A stretch of 64,000 nt of DNA from Cypionkella psychrotolerans (GTDB taxonomy: Bacteria > Pseudomonadota > Alphaproteobacteria > Rhodobacterales > Rhodobacteraceae): positions 124,001-188,000 of the forward strand of contig NZ_LGIC01000090.1 of NCBI RefSeq assembly GCF_001294535.1, read 5' to 3'. Below the pieces are notes generated by a model that had not been told where the DNA came from, ran no database searches, and was given only the letters and a program-made list of their open reading frames with translations. Every line of letters starts with the position of its first letter. Position 1 is the stretch's first letter. This document shows positions 46,396 to 55,719 of the stretch, piece after piece. Position numbers and translations under genes: made by a program.

Positions 46396-47607
46396 GTGGA
46401 GTGGAATAGTGTTCTGGCGACGCGCAATGCGCGGATGAAAGCCTCGGAAATTCGTGAGCTTTTGAAGCTGCTGGATCAGCCCGACATCATTTCCTTCGCG
46501 GGCGGTATTCCCGACCCTGCCTTGTTCCCCACCGAAGCTTTTCGCGATGCCTTCTCGGCGGCTTTGACCGGCCCCAAGGCGGGGGCTGCCCTGCAATATT
46601 CGGTATCAGAGGGCTATAAGCCGCTGCGCGATTGGATCGTGGCCGAGATGGGCAAGATCGGTGTGCCCTGCACGGCGGATAACATTCTGATCACCTCAGG
46701 CTCACAGCAAGCGCTTGATTATCTGGCGAAACTGATGATCTCACCGAATGACACCGTGCTGGTCGGCTGGCCGACCTATCTGGGTGCTCTGGGCGCGTTC
46801 AACGCCTACGAGCCGACCTACGACCGCCTTGACCCCAACTCCAACCGCCCCGCCGCCGATTTCACGGCAAAGGCCGAAGCCGCGGGGGGCCGGGTGAAAT
46901 TCGCTTATCTTTCGGTCGATTTTGCCAATCCCACAGGTGAAACCATCGCCCGCTCTGCCCGTGAGGCGGTGATTGATCTTGCTGATGAAATGAACATCGC
47001 CGTGGTTGAGGACGCCGCCTATCAAACGCTGCGCTATGACGGCGAGGCGATTCCGCCGATTCTGGCGCTGGAAATCGCCCGCAAGGGTAGCATTGAAAAC
47101 TGCCGCACGTTGTACTGTGGCAGCTTTTCCAAATCGCTCGCCCCCGGCCTGCGGGTGGGCTGGGTTTGCGGCGCATCCGAGGTGATCAGTCGCCTTGTAC
47201 TGATGAAACAAGCCGCCGATCTACATTCAGCCACAACTAACCAGATCGTCACCCACCATGTCGCCAGCACCCAATTCGACCCCCATGTCGCCAAGCTGCG
47301 GCAAACCTACAAAGCCCGCCGCGATCACCTGCTCAAGGCGCTGACCCGTGAGATGCCCGACGGCGTCAGCTGGACCAAACCCGAGGGCGGCATGTTCATC
47401 TGGCTGACCTTACCGGAACGGATGGACGGCGCAGATCTGCTCGCGCAATCGTTGCAAACTGAGCGGGTGGCTTTCGTCCCCGGTCGCGCCTTCTTCGCCG
47501 ATGGCAGCAATGGCAACACCCTGCGCCTGTCGTTTTCCTGCGCCGATGAGGCCGCGATTGACGAGGGCATGAAGCGTTTGGGCCGCCTGATCGCCAGCCA
47601 GCCATGA
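46396..47607 (+). CDS. PLP-dependent aminotransferase (class I, 2-aminoadipate-type)
   Basis: Fold-type I aminotransferase of about 403 residues. The start MEWNSVLATRNARMKASEIR is from a GTG with GGGAGGA seven bases upstream; an ATG-like extension to 46339 is not needed. It reads IISFAGGIPDPALFP, TSGSQQALDYLAK, VDFANPTGET, and the PLP lysine in YCGSFSKSLAPGLRVGW. The family includes LysN-type 2-aminoadipate and MocR-related aminotransferases acting on branched or aromatic amino acids. Substrate not assignable. Followed 13 bases later by a DMT exporter. Confidence 0.88.
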   Translation: MEWNSVLATRNARMKASEIRELLKLLDQPDIISFAGGIPDPALFPTEAFRDAFSAALTGPKAGAALQYSVSEGYKPLRDWIVAEMGKIGVPCTADNILITSGSQQALDYLAKLMISPNDTVLVGWPTYLGALGAFNAYEPTYDRLDPNSNRPAADFTAKAEAAGGRVKFAYLSVDFANPTGETIARSAREAVIDLADEMNIAVVEDAAYQTLRYDGEAIPPILALEIARKGSIENCRTLYCGSFSKSLAPGLRVGWVCGASEVISRLVLMKQAADLHSATTNQIVTHHVASTQFDPHVAKLRQTYKARRDHLLKALTREMPDGVSWTKPEGGMFIWLTLPERMDGADLLAQSLQTERVAFVPGRAFFADGSNGNTLRLSFSCADEAAIDEGMKRLGRLIASQP

Positions 47608-47620
47608 ACGGTTTCGGGGC

Positions 47621-48514
47621 ATGAGCAGCCTTTGGGTGCTGGCAGCGCTGCTTGGCTCCATCGGCCAAGTTGCGCGCAACGCCATGCAGTCGAGCCTCAC
47701 CCGGCAGATCGGCACTGTTGGGGCGACGCAAGTGCGCTTCCTGTTCGGCCTGCCGTTTGCGGTGCTGTTTCTTGCGCTGGTCACGCTTGCGACAGGCGAA
47801 GCCATTCCGATCCCTAACCTGCCCAGCCTCGGCTTCACCGTCGCGGGCGCTTTGGCGCAGATCGCCGCCACTGGCCTGATGCTGGTGGTGATGAAGTCGC
47901 AAAGCTTCGCCGTCACCACCGCTTGGCTGAAAACCGAGCCTGTCATCGTGGCGCTTGCCGCAGCGCTGATCCTGCGCGATCCGATCAGCCTGCCGGTTCT
48001 GGCCGCCATCGTGATCGCCAGCGCCGGGGTAATGCTGATGTCGATCAAACCCGGCACCCGTGTCTGGCAGTTGGGTCGGCCCGCCCTTACCGGTCTTCTG
48101 GCGGGCGGGTTGTTTGGCGCATCAGCCATCGGCTTTCGGGGTGGCATCACCCATCTCGACCAAGGCGGCTTTCTGATCCGCGCCACCTCGACCCTCGCGC
48201 TGAGCCTGCTGATCCAAACCGCCACCCTGCTGATCTGGATGGCACTGTTCAACCGCGCCGCGTTGCGGGCCTCTTTCGCGGTCTGGAGGTCATCGCTGTT
48301 TGCAGGCTTCCTTGGCGCTTTCGCCTCGCAGTTCTGGTTCATTGGCTTCGCGCTGACCTCCGCCGCCAATGTCCGCACCTTGGCGCTGGTCGAGGTGATC
48401 TTCGCCACCGCCGTCTCGCGCTATGCGTTCAATCAGCCCGTCACCCGCCGCCAGATCATCGGCATGACGGTGATTGTGCTGGGCGTCGGCCTGTTGCTGC
48501 GGCTGCAAGCCTAG
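47621..48514 (+). CDS. EamA/DMT-superfamily transporter
   Basis: Ten-helix membrane transporter of 297 residues built from two EamA repeats. Small-residue-rich helices alternate throughout, and FLGAFASQFWFIGFAL with VIFATAVSRYAF marks the second repeat. Such proteins often export amino acids or metabolites, fitting the aminotransferase directly upstream. It overlaps convergent hemF by 4 bases. Confidence 0.87.
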   Translation: MSSLWVLAALLGSIGQVARNAMQSSLTRQIGTVGATQVRFLFGLPFAVLFLALVTLATGEAIPIPNLPSLGFTVAGALAQIAATGLMLVVMKSQSFAVTTAWLKTEPVIVALAAALILRDPISLPVLAAIVIASAGVMLMSIKPGTRVWQLGRPALTGLLAGGLFGASAIGFRGGITHLDQGGFLIRATSTLALSLLIQTATLLIWMALFNRAALRASFAVWRSSLFAGFLGAFASQFWFIGFALTSAANVRTLALVEVIFATAVSRYAFNQPVTRRQIIGMTVIVLGVGLLLRLQA

Positions 48515-49365
48515 GTCCACTTGGCAATCGGCGGCAGGCTCATCAGCACCGCATTGGCATCATGGCCGGATTCCAGACCGAATTTCGTGCCGCGATCATA
48601 GACCAGATTATACTCGGCATAGAGCCCGCGATGGATCAGTTGCGCCTCACGGTCAGCGTCCGACCAAGGGGTGGAAAGGCGGCGTTCGGTGAGCGGGACA
48701 AAGGCAGGCAGGAAGGCACGGCCCACATCCTGCGTCAAAGCAAAATCCTCTGCCCAATCGCCGGTGTTCAGATCATCGTAGAAAATCCCGCCGACACCGC
48801 GCGCGCGGCCCCGGTGCGGGATGAAGAAATACTCATCCGCCCAAGCCTTGAATTTCGCATAGTAATCAGGGTGATGCACATCACAAGCCGCCCGCATTGC
48901 GCTATGGAAATGCGCGGTATCCTCGGGGTATTCCAGACAGGGGTTCAAATCCGCGCCGCCGCCAAACCACCAAGCATGCGGCGTCCAGAACATCCGCGTG
49001 TTCATATGCACCGCCGGACAATGCGGGTTGACCATATGCGCCACCAGAGAAATCCCGCTGGCCCAAAACCGGGGGTCTTTGTCCATGCCCGGCACCCCAC
49101 GCGCCGCCATCGCCTTTTGCGCCCGCTCACCCAAAGCGCCATGCACTTCCGAGACGTTGACCCCCACCTTCTCAAACACCGCACCGCCGCGCAGCACCGA
49201 CATGAGGCCGCCGCCGCCATCCGCGCGGGTGGTCGGTGTCACTTCAAAGCGCGCAGCCTTGCCGTAGCTCGCCTCAAGCCCTTCAAAAGTCAAAATAATC
49301 TGATTGCGCAAGGTGCGAAACCAAGCCGAGGCTTGCGCCTTTTCTATGCTGAAATCCTCGGCCAT
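48511..49365 (-). CDS. hemF: Oxygen-dependent coproporphyrinogen-III oxidase
   Basis: Oxidatively decarboxylates coproporphyrinogen III to protoporphyrinogen IX using O2. At 284 residues it is slightly short but complete. The family block VHMNTRMFW, WWFGGGADLNPC, then RGVGGIFYDDL and GTKFGLESGHDANAVLMSLP are exact. Indicates aerobic haem synthesis. The long plus-strand frame covering this gene is its shadow. Confidence 0.96.
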   Translation of the reverse strand: MAEDFSIEKAQASAWFRTLRNQIILTFEGLEASYGKAARFEVTPTTRADGGGGLMSVLRGGAVFEKVGVNVSEVHGALGERAQKAMAARGVPGMDKDPRFWASGISLVAHMVNPHCPAVHMNTRMFWTPHAWWFGGGADLNPCLEYPEDTAHFHSAMRAACDVHHPDYYAKFKAWADEYFFIPHRGRARGVGGIFYDDLNTGDWAEDFALTQDVGRAFLPAFVPLTERRLSTPWSDADREAQLIHRGLYAEYNLVYDRGTKFGLESGHDANAVLMSLPPIAKWT

Positions 49366-49467
49366 GCCTCGCCCTTTTCGCTTATAATCCGGGGCCAGCG
49401 CCCGTGTTATGGCATATCAAGCGCGTGGCCCTATAGTAAAGCCAGCATCCCATTTTGTGAGTCGCCC

Positions 49468-49857
49468 ATGAAACGCATCGTCCTGCCTGCCCTGCTGATC
49501 CTCGCCGCCTGTGGCACTCCACAAGAAAACTGCATCAGCGGGGCCACCCGCGACATGCGTGTGGTGGATCGCCTGATTGCCGAGACCGAAGGCAATATTC
49601 AGCGCGGCTATGCCTATGAAACCGTTACCCTTTCGCGCACGGTTTGGCGGCAATGCGGATATCGCGGCAAACCCGGGAAACCGGATATGGGTCCGCAAAT
49701 GTGCCTTGATGATGTAGATTACACCGAGCAACGCCCCAAAGCCATCGACCTGAACGCCGAATCCGCCAAACTCGCCAGCCTAAAAGCCAAACGCGCGGTG
49801 CAAGCCAAGGCCGCTAGCCCGTCGATCAAGGCATGTAAGGCGCAATACCCGGAGTAA
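49468..49857 (+). CDS. Small putative lipoprotein
   Basis: A 129-residue protein not matched to a family. It begins MKRIVLPALLILAACGTP, a clear lipobox with Cys15 as lipidation site. The mature part has four more Cys (CISGA, QCGY, MCLDDV, ACKAQ) that could make disulphides, and a helical Lys/Ala-rich C-terminus (AESAKLASLKAKRAVQAKAA), possibly coiled coil. It is the end of a much longer spurious frame; only this part has a signal and a sensible start. Single gene, followed by a family A repeat. Confidence 0.78.
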   Translation: MKRIVLPALLILAACGTPQENCISGATRDMRVVDRLIAETEGNIQRGYAYETVTLSRTVWRQCGYRGKPGKPDMGPQMCLDDVDYTEQRPKAIDLNAESAKLASLKAKRAVQAKAASPSIKACKAQYPE

Positions 49858-49869
49858 ATTGCTACAATT

Positions 49870-49933
49870 TGACTAAAATTGTCATCCTCTGTGCTCAAAT
49901 ATCCCACGGGGTCTGGGGTGTGAAACCCCAGCG
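49870..49933 (+). repeat. Dispersed intergenic repeat, family A (copy 4)
   Basis: Carries GACTAAAATTGTCATCCTCT and GTGCTCAAATATCCC, then a hairpin CTGGGGT-GTGAA-ACCCCAG at 49913-49931. Sits between the convergent lipoprotein and rsmC genes. Confidence 0.85.
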
Positions 49934-49960
49934 CGTAGCCCAAGAGCCTAACCAAGAAAC

Positions 49961-50929
49961 TTACCGCGTGCGGATCGGATACGACGCCCGCGTTACCCGA
50001 AACGCCTTGTCGCCGCCGATTTCCTCGACCTGCTTGAACAAGGTGACCAGCAACTTGTCGTAAGGCAGATGCCGATTGGCAACCATCCACAGGCTGCCTG
50101 AGGGGCTTAGGCCGCGCCGCGCGGCTTTGATAAACGCCATGCCCAGCCCCGCATCCGCCTCGCGCGCGGTGTGGAAGGGCGGGTTCATCACCACGCTGTC
50201 CCACAGCCGCACAGGCTTGAAGGTGGTCGCATCGGCCCAGTGAAACTTTGCGCGGGGGTCGGGGATGTTGACCCGAGCGCAGACCAAGGCCTCGGCCTCT
50301 GCCTCGACCAGATCGAGTTCCTTGACACCTTCCCGCGCCAAGATCGCCCGTGACAGATAGCCCCAGCCCGCCCCCAGATCGGCGACACGCGCCCCGAGTT
50401 TGGCAGGCAGCGCGGCTGCCAACAGGGCTGAGCCGCGATCCGGCCCATCAGACGAGAACACCGCGGGCAGGGTTTGGAAGCCGCCTTCAACCTGCATGGG
50501 GTTCGCCGCCCATTCAGCCAATGCCGGGCCGGGTTTCACCACCGCCAGCTTACCATGAGCTTTCGACAACGCCTCGCCGACCTCAAGGCCCAAGGCCTTG
50601 CAATCTTTCAGCAACGTTTCAACCCCGTCGGTCTTTTGGCCATCGACGACGATAATATCCGCACCCAAAGCCTCGGCCATCAAAGCCCGTGCTTCGGCTT
50701 TCGCGCGTGGCACGCAGACGATGGCAATGCTGCCCGAACCCTCGGTCCGGTAGCCTTGCGCTGCAAAATAATCGTGGTCGGGTTTAAAGCCGGTTTTCAC
50801 CACCACGCGGTCCTGCGGCAAAGCCGACAGATCATCCCCCGCGCGAGGCCGCAACACCACAATATCGCCCACAGCAGGCAACACCAAAGCGCCGCTTTGC
50901 AGCGCCAATTCCAACCGGGCCGAGCGCAT
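49961..50929 (-). CDS. rsmC: 16S rRNA (guanine1207-N2)-methyltransferase RsmC-like
   Basis: Class I SAM methyltransferase of 322 residues with the twin-domain layout of RsmC/RlmG. The C-terminal catalytic half has ADLGAGWGYLSRAIL (SAM motif I) and SVVMNPPFHTAREAD (NPPF motif for base N-methylation). The N-terminal half is the degenerate copy. RsmC and RlmG are not separable by eye. Confidence 0.85.
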   Translation of the reverse strand: MRSARLELALQSGALVLPAVGDIVVLRPRAGDDLSALPQDRVVVKTGFKPDHDYFAAQGYRTEGSGSIAIVCVPRAKAEARALMAEALGADIIVVDGQKTDGVETLLKDCKALGLEVGEALSKAHGKLAVVKPGPALAEWAANPMQVEGGFQTLPAVFSSDGPDRGSALLAAALPAKLGARVADLGAGWGYLSRAILAREGVKELDLVEAEAEALVCARVNIPDPRAKFHWADATTFKPVRLWDSVVMNPPFHTAREADAGLGMAFIKAARRGLSPSGSLWMVANRHLPYDKLLVTLFKQVEEIGGDKAFRVTRASYPIRTR

Positions 50930-50956
50930 GAAAGCCGCCTGTTCTTTGCTAAAAGT

Positions 50957-51277
50957 TTATTCTTTTTCCATCGTGCATTGCAACGGATGCTGGTGCCGGC
51001 GGGCGAAATCCATCACCTGCGCCACTTTGGTCTCCGCGATCTCATAGGAAAACACGCCGACCACCGCCAGACCCTTTTTGTGAACCGCCAGCATGATCTC
51101 AAAACTTTGCGCGTGGTTCAGGCCGAAAAACCGTTCCAGAATATGCACAACAAATTCCATCGGCGTGTAATCATCGTTCAAAAGCATAACCTTATACAGC
51201 GGAGGTCGCTGCGTCTTGGTCTTGGTTTTGGTCAGAATCGAGGTATCATTGCCGGGGCCATGCGGCGCGTCGGACAT
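50957..51277 (-). CDS. clpS: ATP-dependent Clp protease adaptor ClpS
   Basis: N-end-rule adaptor that hands substrates to ClpA. At 106 residues it has the expected size; an in-frame extension to 51370 is unlikely. Pocket residues are visible in [14 protein letters not shown] (Asn, Asp) and LAVHKKG (His). A repeated Lys-Thr linker (TKTKTKT) precedes the fold. No clpA follows in this window. Confidence 0.94.
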   Translation of the reverse strand: MSDAPHGPGNDTSILTKTKTKTQRPPLYKVMLLNDDYTPMEFVVHILERFFGLNHAQSFEIMLAVHKKGLAVVGVFSYEIAETKVAQVMDFARRHQHPLQCTMEKE

Positions 51278-51424
51278 CGTGGGTTCAGTCAGGCCTGCAA
51301 TGGGGTTCACGCGGATAGGCTCCGTTTGGCAGATTCGGAATTTCGGTTGCACTATCGTAATATAGCGCATTTCTGCCTTGCGAAAAGACCCTCAGCTTGG
51401 ATGATGGCGCGACAGGGGGACAAT

Positions 51425-52132
51425 ATGCTGACAACGATAGGTTTTGATGCCGATGACACGCTGTGGCAGAACGAAAGTTTCTTCCGCCTGACGCAAGATC
51501 GCTTCACGCAACTGCTGGCGGATTACTGCGACGCGGATCATTTGCACATGCAGCTTTTGGCAGCCGAGCGGCGCAATCTCGGGCATTATGGCTTTGGCGT
51601 CAAAGGCTTCACTCTGTCGATGATTGAAACTGCGATTGAAGTCACCGAAGGCCGGGTGCCATCCTTGGTGATTGCCGAGATCATGGCGGCGGGACGCGAG
51701 ATGTTGGCGCATCCGATCGAACTTTTGCCCCATGCGCGGGCGGCGGTTAAAACCTTGGCGGCCAGCCACCGAGTCGTTTTGATCACCAAGGGCGATCTGC
51801 TGGATCAAGAGCGCAAGCTGGCGCAATCGGGCTTGGGCGATCTGTTTCACGGCGTCGAAATCGTCTCGGACAAGACCGCCAAATCCTATTCGGCGATTTT
51901 CGCCCGTCATGGCACCGGGGCGGATCAGGCAATGATGATCGGCAACTCGTTGAAATCAGACGTGCTTCCGGCATTGGCTGCGGGAGCCTACGGCGTGCAT
52001 ATCCCACATGGGCTGACCTGGGCGCTGGAACACGCCGATGCGCCGCAGGGGATGGACAGATTCTTCAGCCTGCCAAGCCTTGCCGAACTGCCCGATCTTG
52101 TGGCCAGCCTGCCAAATCACCACCATCCCTAG
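51425..52132 (+). CDS. HAD-superfamily hydrolase
   Basis: Haloacid-dehalogenase-type phosphatase of 235 residues. Motif I is FDADDTLWQNE (nucleophile Asp), motif II VVLITKG, motif III lysine in VSDKTAKSY, motif IV MMIGNSLKSDV. Small cap domain between I and II. The substrate is unknown. AGGGGGA precedes the ATG. Only the last 235 codons of the much longer frame are real. Confidence 0.88.
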   Translation: MLTTIGFDADDTLWQNESFFRLTQDRFTQLLADYCDADHLHMQLLAAERRNLGHYGFGVKGFTLSMIETAIEVTEGRVPSLVIAEIMAAGREMLAHPIELLPHARAAVKTLAASHRVVLITKGDLLDQERKLAQSGLGDLFHGVEIVSDKTAKSYSAIFARHGTGADQAMMIGNSLKSDVLPALAAGAYGVHIPHGLTWALEHADAPQGMDRFFSLPSLAELPDLVASLPNHHHP

Positions 52133-52180
52133 GGTGCAAGCGGCAATTTCGGCACATAAACCACAGTTTATATTCCCCAG

Positions 52181-52205
52181 AACCCCTTTTAGAATAAGGG
52201 GTTTT
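52181..52205 (+). terminator. Rho-independent terminator after the HAD gene
   Basis: AACCCCTT (52181-52188) pairs with AAGGGGTT (52196-52203) around a 7-base loop, followed by TT. The remaining sequence to 52284 is the leader of the carboxypeptidase gene and contains CCCCC-GTTTAATGA-GGGG. Confidence 0.75.
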
Positions 52206-52284
52206 CCTGAATCACCTGCTGTGCTAGCTTTTTAGCAAGCAGAACAAAGCCCCCGTTTAATGAGGGGTAAATGAGGCAGACCAA

Positions 52285-53856
52285 ATGGGCAAATCGGCAC
52301 TATGCCAGCTTGGGCAGTATCTCCGTCGTTTTATGGTTTTGGCAACGCTCAGCGTTGTCGCGGCCTGCTCCGGCCCGCAAGAGTCCAAAGCCGCGCCCTA
52401 TGCCGCTTATGTGATGGACGCGCGCACGGGTGAGACGCTGTATTCCGAAAATGCCGACACCCGACTGCATCCGGCCTCGCTGACCAAAATGATGACGCTC
52501 TACATCACGTTTTCCGAGATTGAGGCGGGCAATGTCTCGCTGGATACCATGATCACCGTGTCCAAAAACGCCGCCGCACAGCCGCCCTCGCGTTTGGGAC
52601 TGAAGGCCGGGCAGAAGATCCAACTGCGCTACCTGATCCGCGCCGCAGCCGTGAAATCGGCCAATGACGCGGCTGCCGCGATTGGCGATTATTTTGAGGG
52701 CACGCCGGAAAAATGGGGTGCGCGGATGACCCGCACCGCGAAACAGCTGGGGATGAAGAACTCCACCTTCAAGAATGCCAATGGCTTGACGGCGAAGGGG
52801 CATCTGTCCACCGCGCATGACATGTCGATCATGGGGCGGCATCTGTTCTACGATTATCCACAATATTACAACATCTTCTCGCGCCGCAGCACCGATGCGG
52901 GCATGGCAACGGTGGCCAACACCAACCGCAAATTCCTTGATCAATACAAGGGCGCGGATGGCATCAAGACGGGTTACACCGGGCCCGCGGGCTTCAACCT
53001 GACCGCCTCGGCGGAACGGGATGGCGTGCGGATCATTGCCACCGTGTTCGGCGGCACCTCGACCCCAATGCGCAACGCCAAGATGACAGAATTGCTTGAT
53101 CTGGGCTTCCGCAAGGCCCAAAAAGGCAGCGGTTCGCAACAGCCGATTGCGCCGACCTACAGCGCCGATCAGGAATTGGTGGCGCAGGCGGATACGGGTG
53201 CCGAGTCTGGAACCGAAATGGAAGAAGAAGGCGGCGGTGGTCCGGCCAAGACGATCAGGCTGGTGATGGCAGTGTCCAGCTCACCCCGCCCCAATGCGCG
53301 TCCGGTGCATGACCCTGTTGCTGTCGCCGCTGTCGAACAAGCAGGCAACGCGATGGCCGATGACATCGCGGGTGCCTTGGCCGAAGCCACCGCAGAACCT
53401 GCACCAGACTCGCTTGAAGCCCAAGCTGTCGAACTCGCCGCTGTTGAGGCCCCGGCAGAGCTGTCGATCAAAGCCACAGCAGCCAATCCACAATCGGTGC
53501 AACTGGTTTCGGCCCCGGCCAAACCGAAGCACAAAGCCCCGATTTATGATGAGGCCCTTGTGGTGGCCCAAGCCGAAGAACCTGCCGCAGAGGAGGTGGT
53601 GACCAATGTCTCCACCTCGGGCGGCAAGGGTTACGGCATCAATATTGGCCGTTTCAACAGCTATGGCGAGGCGGATCGCATTTTGATGAAAACCCTGCTG
53701 TCGGAAAACGCCACGCTAGGCGATGCCTTGCGCAAAGTGGTGCAGAAAAGCGGTGGCTTTGACGCCAACTTCCTCGGCCTCAGTCAGAAAGAGGCCGATC
53801 TGGCCTGTCGCCGTCTGCAAGCGCGTGGCGTGACCTGCTTCACGATGGGGTCCTAA
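52285..53856 (+). CDS. dacA: D-alanyl-D-alanine carboxypeptidase (DacA/PBP5-like) with C-terminal SPOR-like domain
   Basis: Penicillin-binding protein that trims pentapeptides in the periplasm. An N-terminal signal ends near VVAACSG (possible lipobox). Active-site motifs are SLTK (SXXK), SAN in VKSANDAAAAIG, and KTGYTG. After residue 300 there is a long acidic, Ala/Glu/Pro-rich linker, then a roughly 75-residue domain (GYGINIGRFNSYGEADRIL through ARGVTCFTMG) resembling SPOR repeats that bind denuded peptidoglycan at division sites. At 523 residues it is longer than E. coli DacA, as usual in this lineage. Confidence 0.93.
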   Translation: MGKSALCQLGQYLRRFMVLATLSVVAACSGPQESKAAPYAAYVMDARTGETLYSENADTRLHPASLTKMMTLYITFSEIEAGNVSLDTMITVSKNAAAQPPSRLGLKAGQKIQLRYLIRAAAVKSANDAAAAIGDYFEGTPEKWGARMTRTAKQLGMKNSTFKNANGLTAKGHLSTAHDMSIMGRHLFYDYPQYYNIFSRRSTDAGMATVANTNRKFLDQYKGADGIKTGYTGPAGFNLTASAERDGVRIIATVFGGTSTPMRNAKMTELLDLGFRKAQKGSGSQQPIAPTYSADQELVAQADTGAESGTEMEEEGGGGPAKTIRLVMAVSSSPRPNARPVHDPVAVAAVEQAGNAMADDIAGALAEATAEPAPDSLEAQAVELAAVEAPAELSIKATAANPQSVQLVSAPAKPKHKAPIYDEALVVAQAEEPAAEEVVTNVSTSGGKGYGINIGRFNSYGEADRILMKTLLSENATLGDALRKVVQKSGGFDANFLGLSQKEADLACRRLQARGVTCFTMGS

Positions 53857-54537
53857 TTGGATTTCGTGCTGCCGCCCGCCGCCGTGCCTTCGGTGGCGGT
53901 GGCAGGCAGTTCCGCACGCTTTGCGGTGCGGCGGATCTTCTGCGTCGGTCGCAACTATGCCGAACATGCCCGCGAGATGGGCCATGACCCCAGTGCCGAG
54001 CCGCCGTTTTTCTTCACCAAACCCGGTGATGCGGTGGTTGATTCGGGTGCCGCACTCCCCTACCCCACCGCCACCGCCGATCTGCATCATGAAGCGGAGC
54101 TGGTGGTCGCCTTAGGCGCAACTGGCAGCTTTGTGACCGAGGATCAGGCTTTGGCACTGATCTGGGGTTACGCTGCGGGCAACGATCTGACTCGCCGCGA
54201 TCTGCAAGCCGAAGCGAAAGCTGCGCGCAGGCCATGGGATATGGCGAAGGGGTTTGACAACTCGGCGGTGGTCGGGGCTTTGCGGCCCGCGGATCAAGGC
54301 GCGCCTGCGGGCCGTATCCGTTGTCTGGTCGATGGCCGTATCACCCAAGACGCCGATCTGGCCGAGATGATCTGGCCCGTGGCGGGTATCATCGCGCATC
54401 TGTCGCGGCTGGTGGCCCTACAACCCGGCGATCTGATCTTCACCGGCACCCCTGCCGGAGTGGGCCCCATCGTGCCCGGACAGACCTGCGATGTGCAGAT
54501 TGACGGACTGGAGCCTGCAAGCGTCACCCTGCTATAA
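53857..54537 (+). CDS. Fumarylacetoacetate hydrolase family protein
   Basis: FAH-fold hydrolase or isomerase of 226 residues. It reads IFCVGRNYAEHAREMG, PFFFTKPGDAV, then LHHEAELVVALG (metal-binding Glu region), KGFDNSAVVG and LIFTGTPAGVGPI. Related proteins are acylpyruvases or oxaloacetate decarboxylases. The TTG start directly abuts the previous stop, so expression probably depends on read-through from dacA. Followed by a family A repeat. Confidence 0.88.
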   Translation: MDFVLPPAAVPSVAVAGSSARFAVRRIFCVGRNYAEHAREMGHDPSAEPPFFFTKPGDAVVDSGAALPYPTATADLHHEAELVVALGATGSFVTEDQALALIWGYAAGNDLTRRDLQAEAKAARRPWDMAKGFDNSAVVGALRPADQGAPAGRIRCLVDGRITQDADLAEMIWPVAGIIAHLSRLVALQPGDLIFTGTPAGVGPIVPGQTCDVQIDGLEPASVTLL

Positions 54538-54550
54538 CCCGCTAAAACTT

Positions 54551-54615
54551 ATCTAAAATTGTCATCCTCTGTGCCTAAATATTCCACGGGGGTTCGGGGG
54601 TGTGAAACCCCCGGC
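54551..54615 (+). repeat. Dispersed intergenic repeat, family A (copy 5)
   Basis: Shares ATCTAAAATTGTCATCCTCT with copy 4 and ends in CGGGGGT-GTGAA-ACCCCCG (54595-54613). Between the convergent FAH and sua5 genes. Confidence 0.85.
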
Positions 54616-54643
54616 GCGGCTGATGCAAGCAGACAACGCTCTA

Positions 54644-55591
54644 TCACCCACGCGGGGCCGCAGCCCTGCGCAAACGATCATTGATCGCGCGACCAAGGCC
54701 ATGTTCGGGAATCGGCGCAATCGCGATGGTTTGACCGGGTAGCGCCAGCCGATCTGCCTCGCGCAGCAGATGAAACAGGTTCGCCGCAGCCTCGATCAGA
54801 TCACCGCTGACCGACAAGTTCAGATCCGCCTGCCCCGCGCCAAACCCCAACCGCACCTCGCCCGGCAAAGCGCTTTCCGCATTCAACCGCACCGCAGCCC
54901 CCGGCGCGTAATGCGAGGCCAACTGACCCGGTGCATTGGGTTTTTGCGCATTGCCGCCCGTGGCAAGCGGCCCCAGCATCGCTTCCAAAGCCTCGGTCGC
55001 GATACCACCAGGACGCAAAAGCGCGGGTTCTCCGACCAGCCCGAGGATGGTGGATTCCACCCCAACCGCACAAACGCCGCCATCCAGCACCGCGTCAATC
55101 CGGCCCGACAGCCCTTCCAAAACATGCGAGGCCCGTGTGGGCGAAACCCGGCCCGACGGGTTCGCCGAGGGTGCGGCCAAAGGTCCGCCAAACGCGCGCA
55201 GCAAGACTTGCGCCACCGGATGCGCGGGCACCCGGATGGCGACGCTATCAAGCTCTGCCGTCACCAGCGGCGACAGGCCTGCGTCAGCCCGCAGCGGCAA
55301 AACCAGCGTCAGTGGGCCGGGCCAGAACGCGGCGGCCACGGCTTCGGCGCGGGCATCAAAGATTGCAAACGCCGAAGCTGCCGCCAGATCGGGCACATGC
55401 ACGATCAAAGGGTTGAACCTTGGCCGTCCCTTGGCATCGAAAATCCGGGCCACCGCCAGATCCGAGCGCGCATCGCCGCCCAGCCCGTAAACTGTCTCGG
55501 TCGGGAAGGAGACAAGCCCCTGCGCGCTCAGGATCTGAGCAGCACGGGTCAGGCCCTCGGGCGTGGCGGTAAGGGTTTCTGTTTCGTTCAT
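54644..55591 (-). CDS. L-threonylcarbamoyladenylate synthase (Sua5/YrdC/YwlC)
   Basis: Makes threonylcarbamoyl-AMP for t6A37 of tRNA. The N-terminal YrdC domain has SFPTETVYGLG, KGRPRFNPLIVHV and SANPSGRVSPT. The extra C-terminal Sua5 domain (about residues 210-315) gives the long form, 315 residues. Start at the ATG of MNETETLTATPEG; 17 upstream codons are likely leader. Confidence 0.95.
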   Translation of the reverse strand: MNETETLTATPEGLTRAAQILSAQGLVSFPTETVYGLGGDARSDLAVARIFDAKGRPRFNPLIVHVPDLAAASAFAIFDARAEAVAAAFWPGPLTLVLPLRADAGLSPLVTAELDSVAIRVPAHPVAQVLLRAFGGPLAAPSANPSGRVSPTRASHVLEGLSGRIDAVLDGGVCAVGVESTILGLVGEPALLRPGGIATEALEAMLGPLATGGNAQKPNAPGQLASHYAPGAAVRLNAESALPGEVRLGFGAGQADLNLSVSGDLIEAAANLFHLLREADRLALPGQTIAIAPIPEHGLGRAINDRLRRAAAPRG

Positions 55592-55719
55592 CTTTTGTGA
55601 CGTAGCGTAGGACTTGATGCCCAGAGTGGCAGGAATAACCATAGCAAGAGTGTCCCTTTACGCCCGATCCTTGCCCTTGCCAAGCCGCCTGCCCCATACT
55701 GCCTGCCCCGGAGTTCGCC

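Noticed and set aside
47923-49857. A 644-codon plus-strand frame
   Set aside because: Its first 515 codons run inside the DMT transporter in another frame and antisense to hemF. Only the last 129 codons, with a lipobox and their own ATG, are credible.
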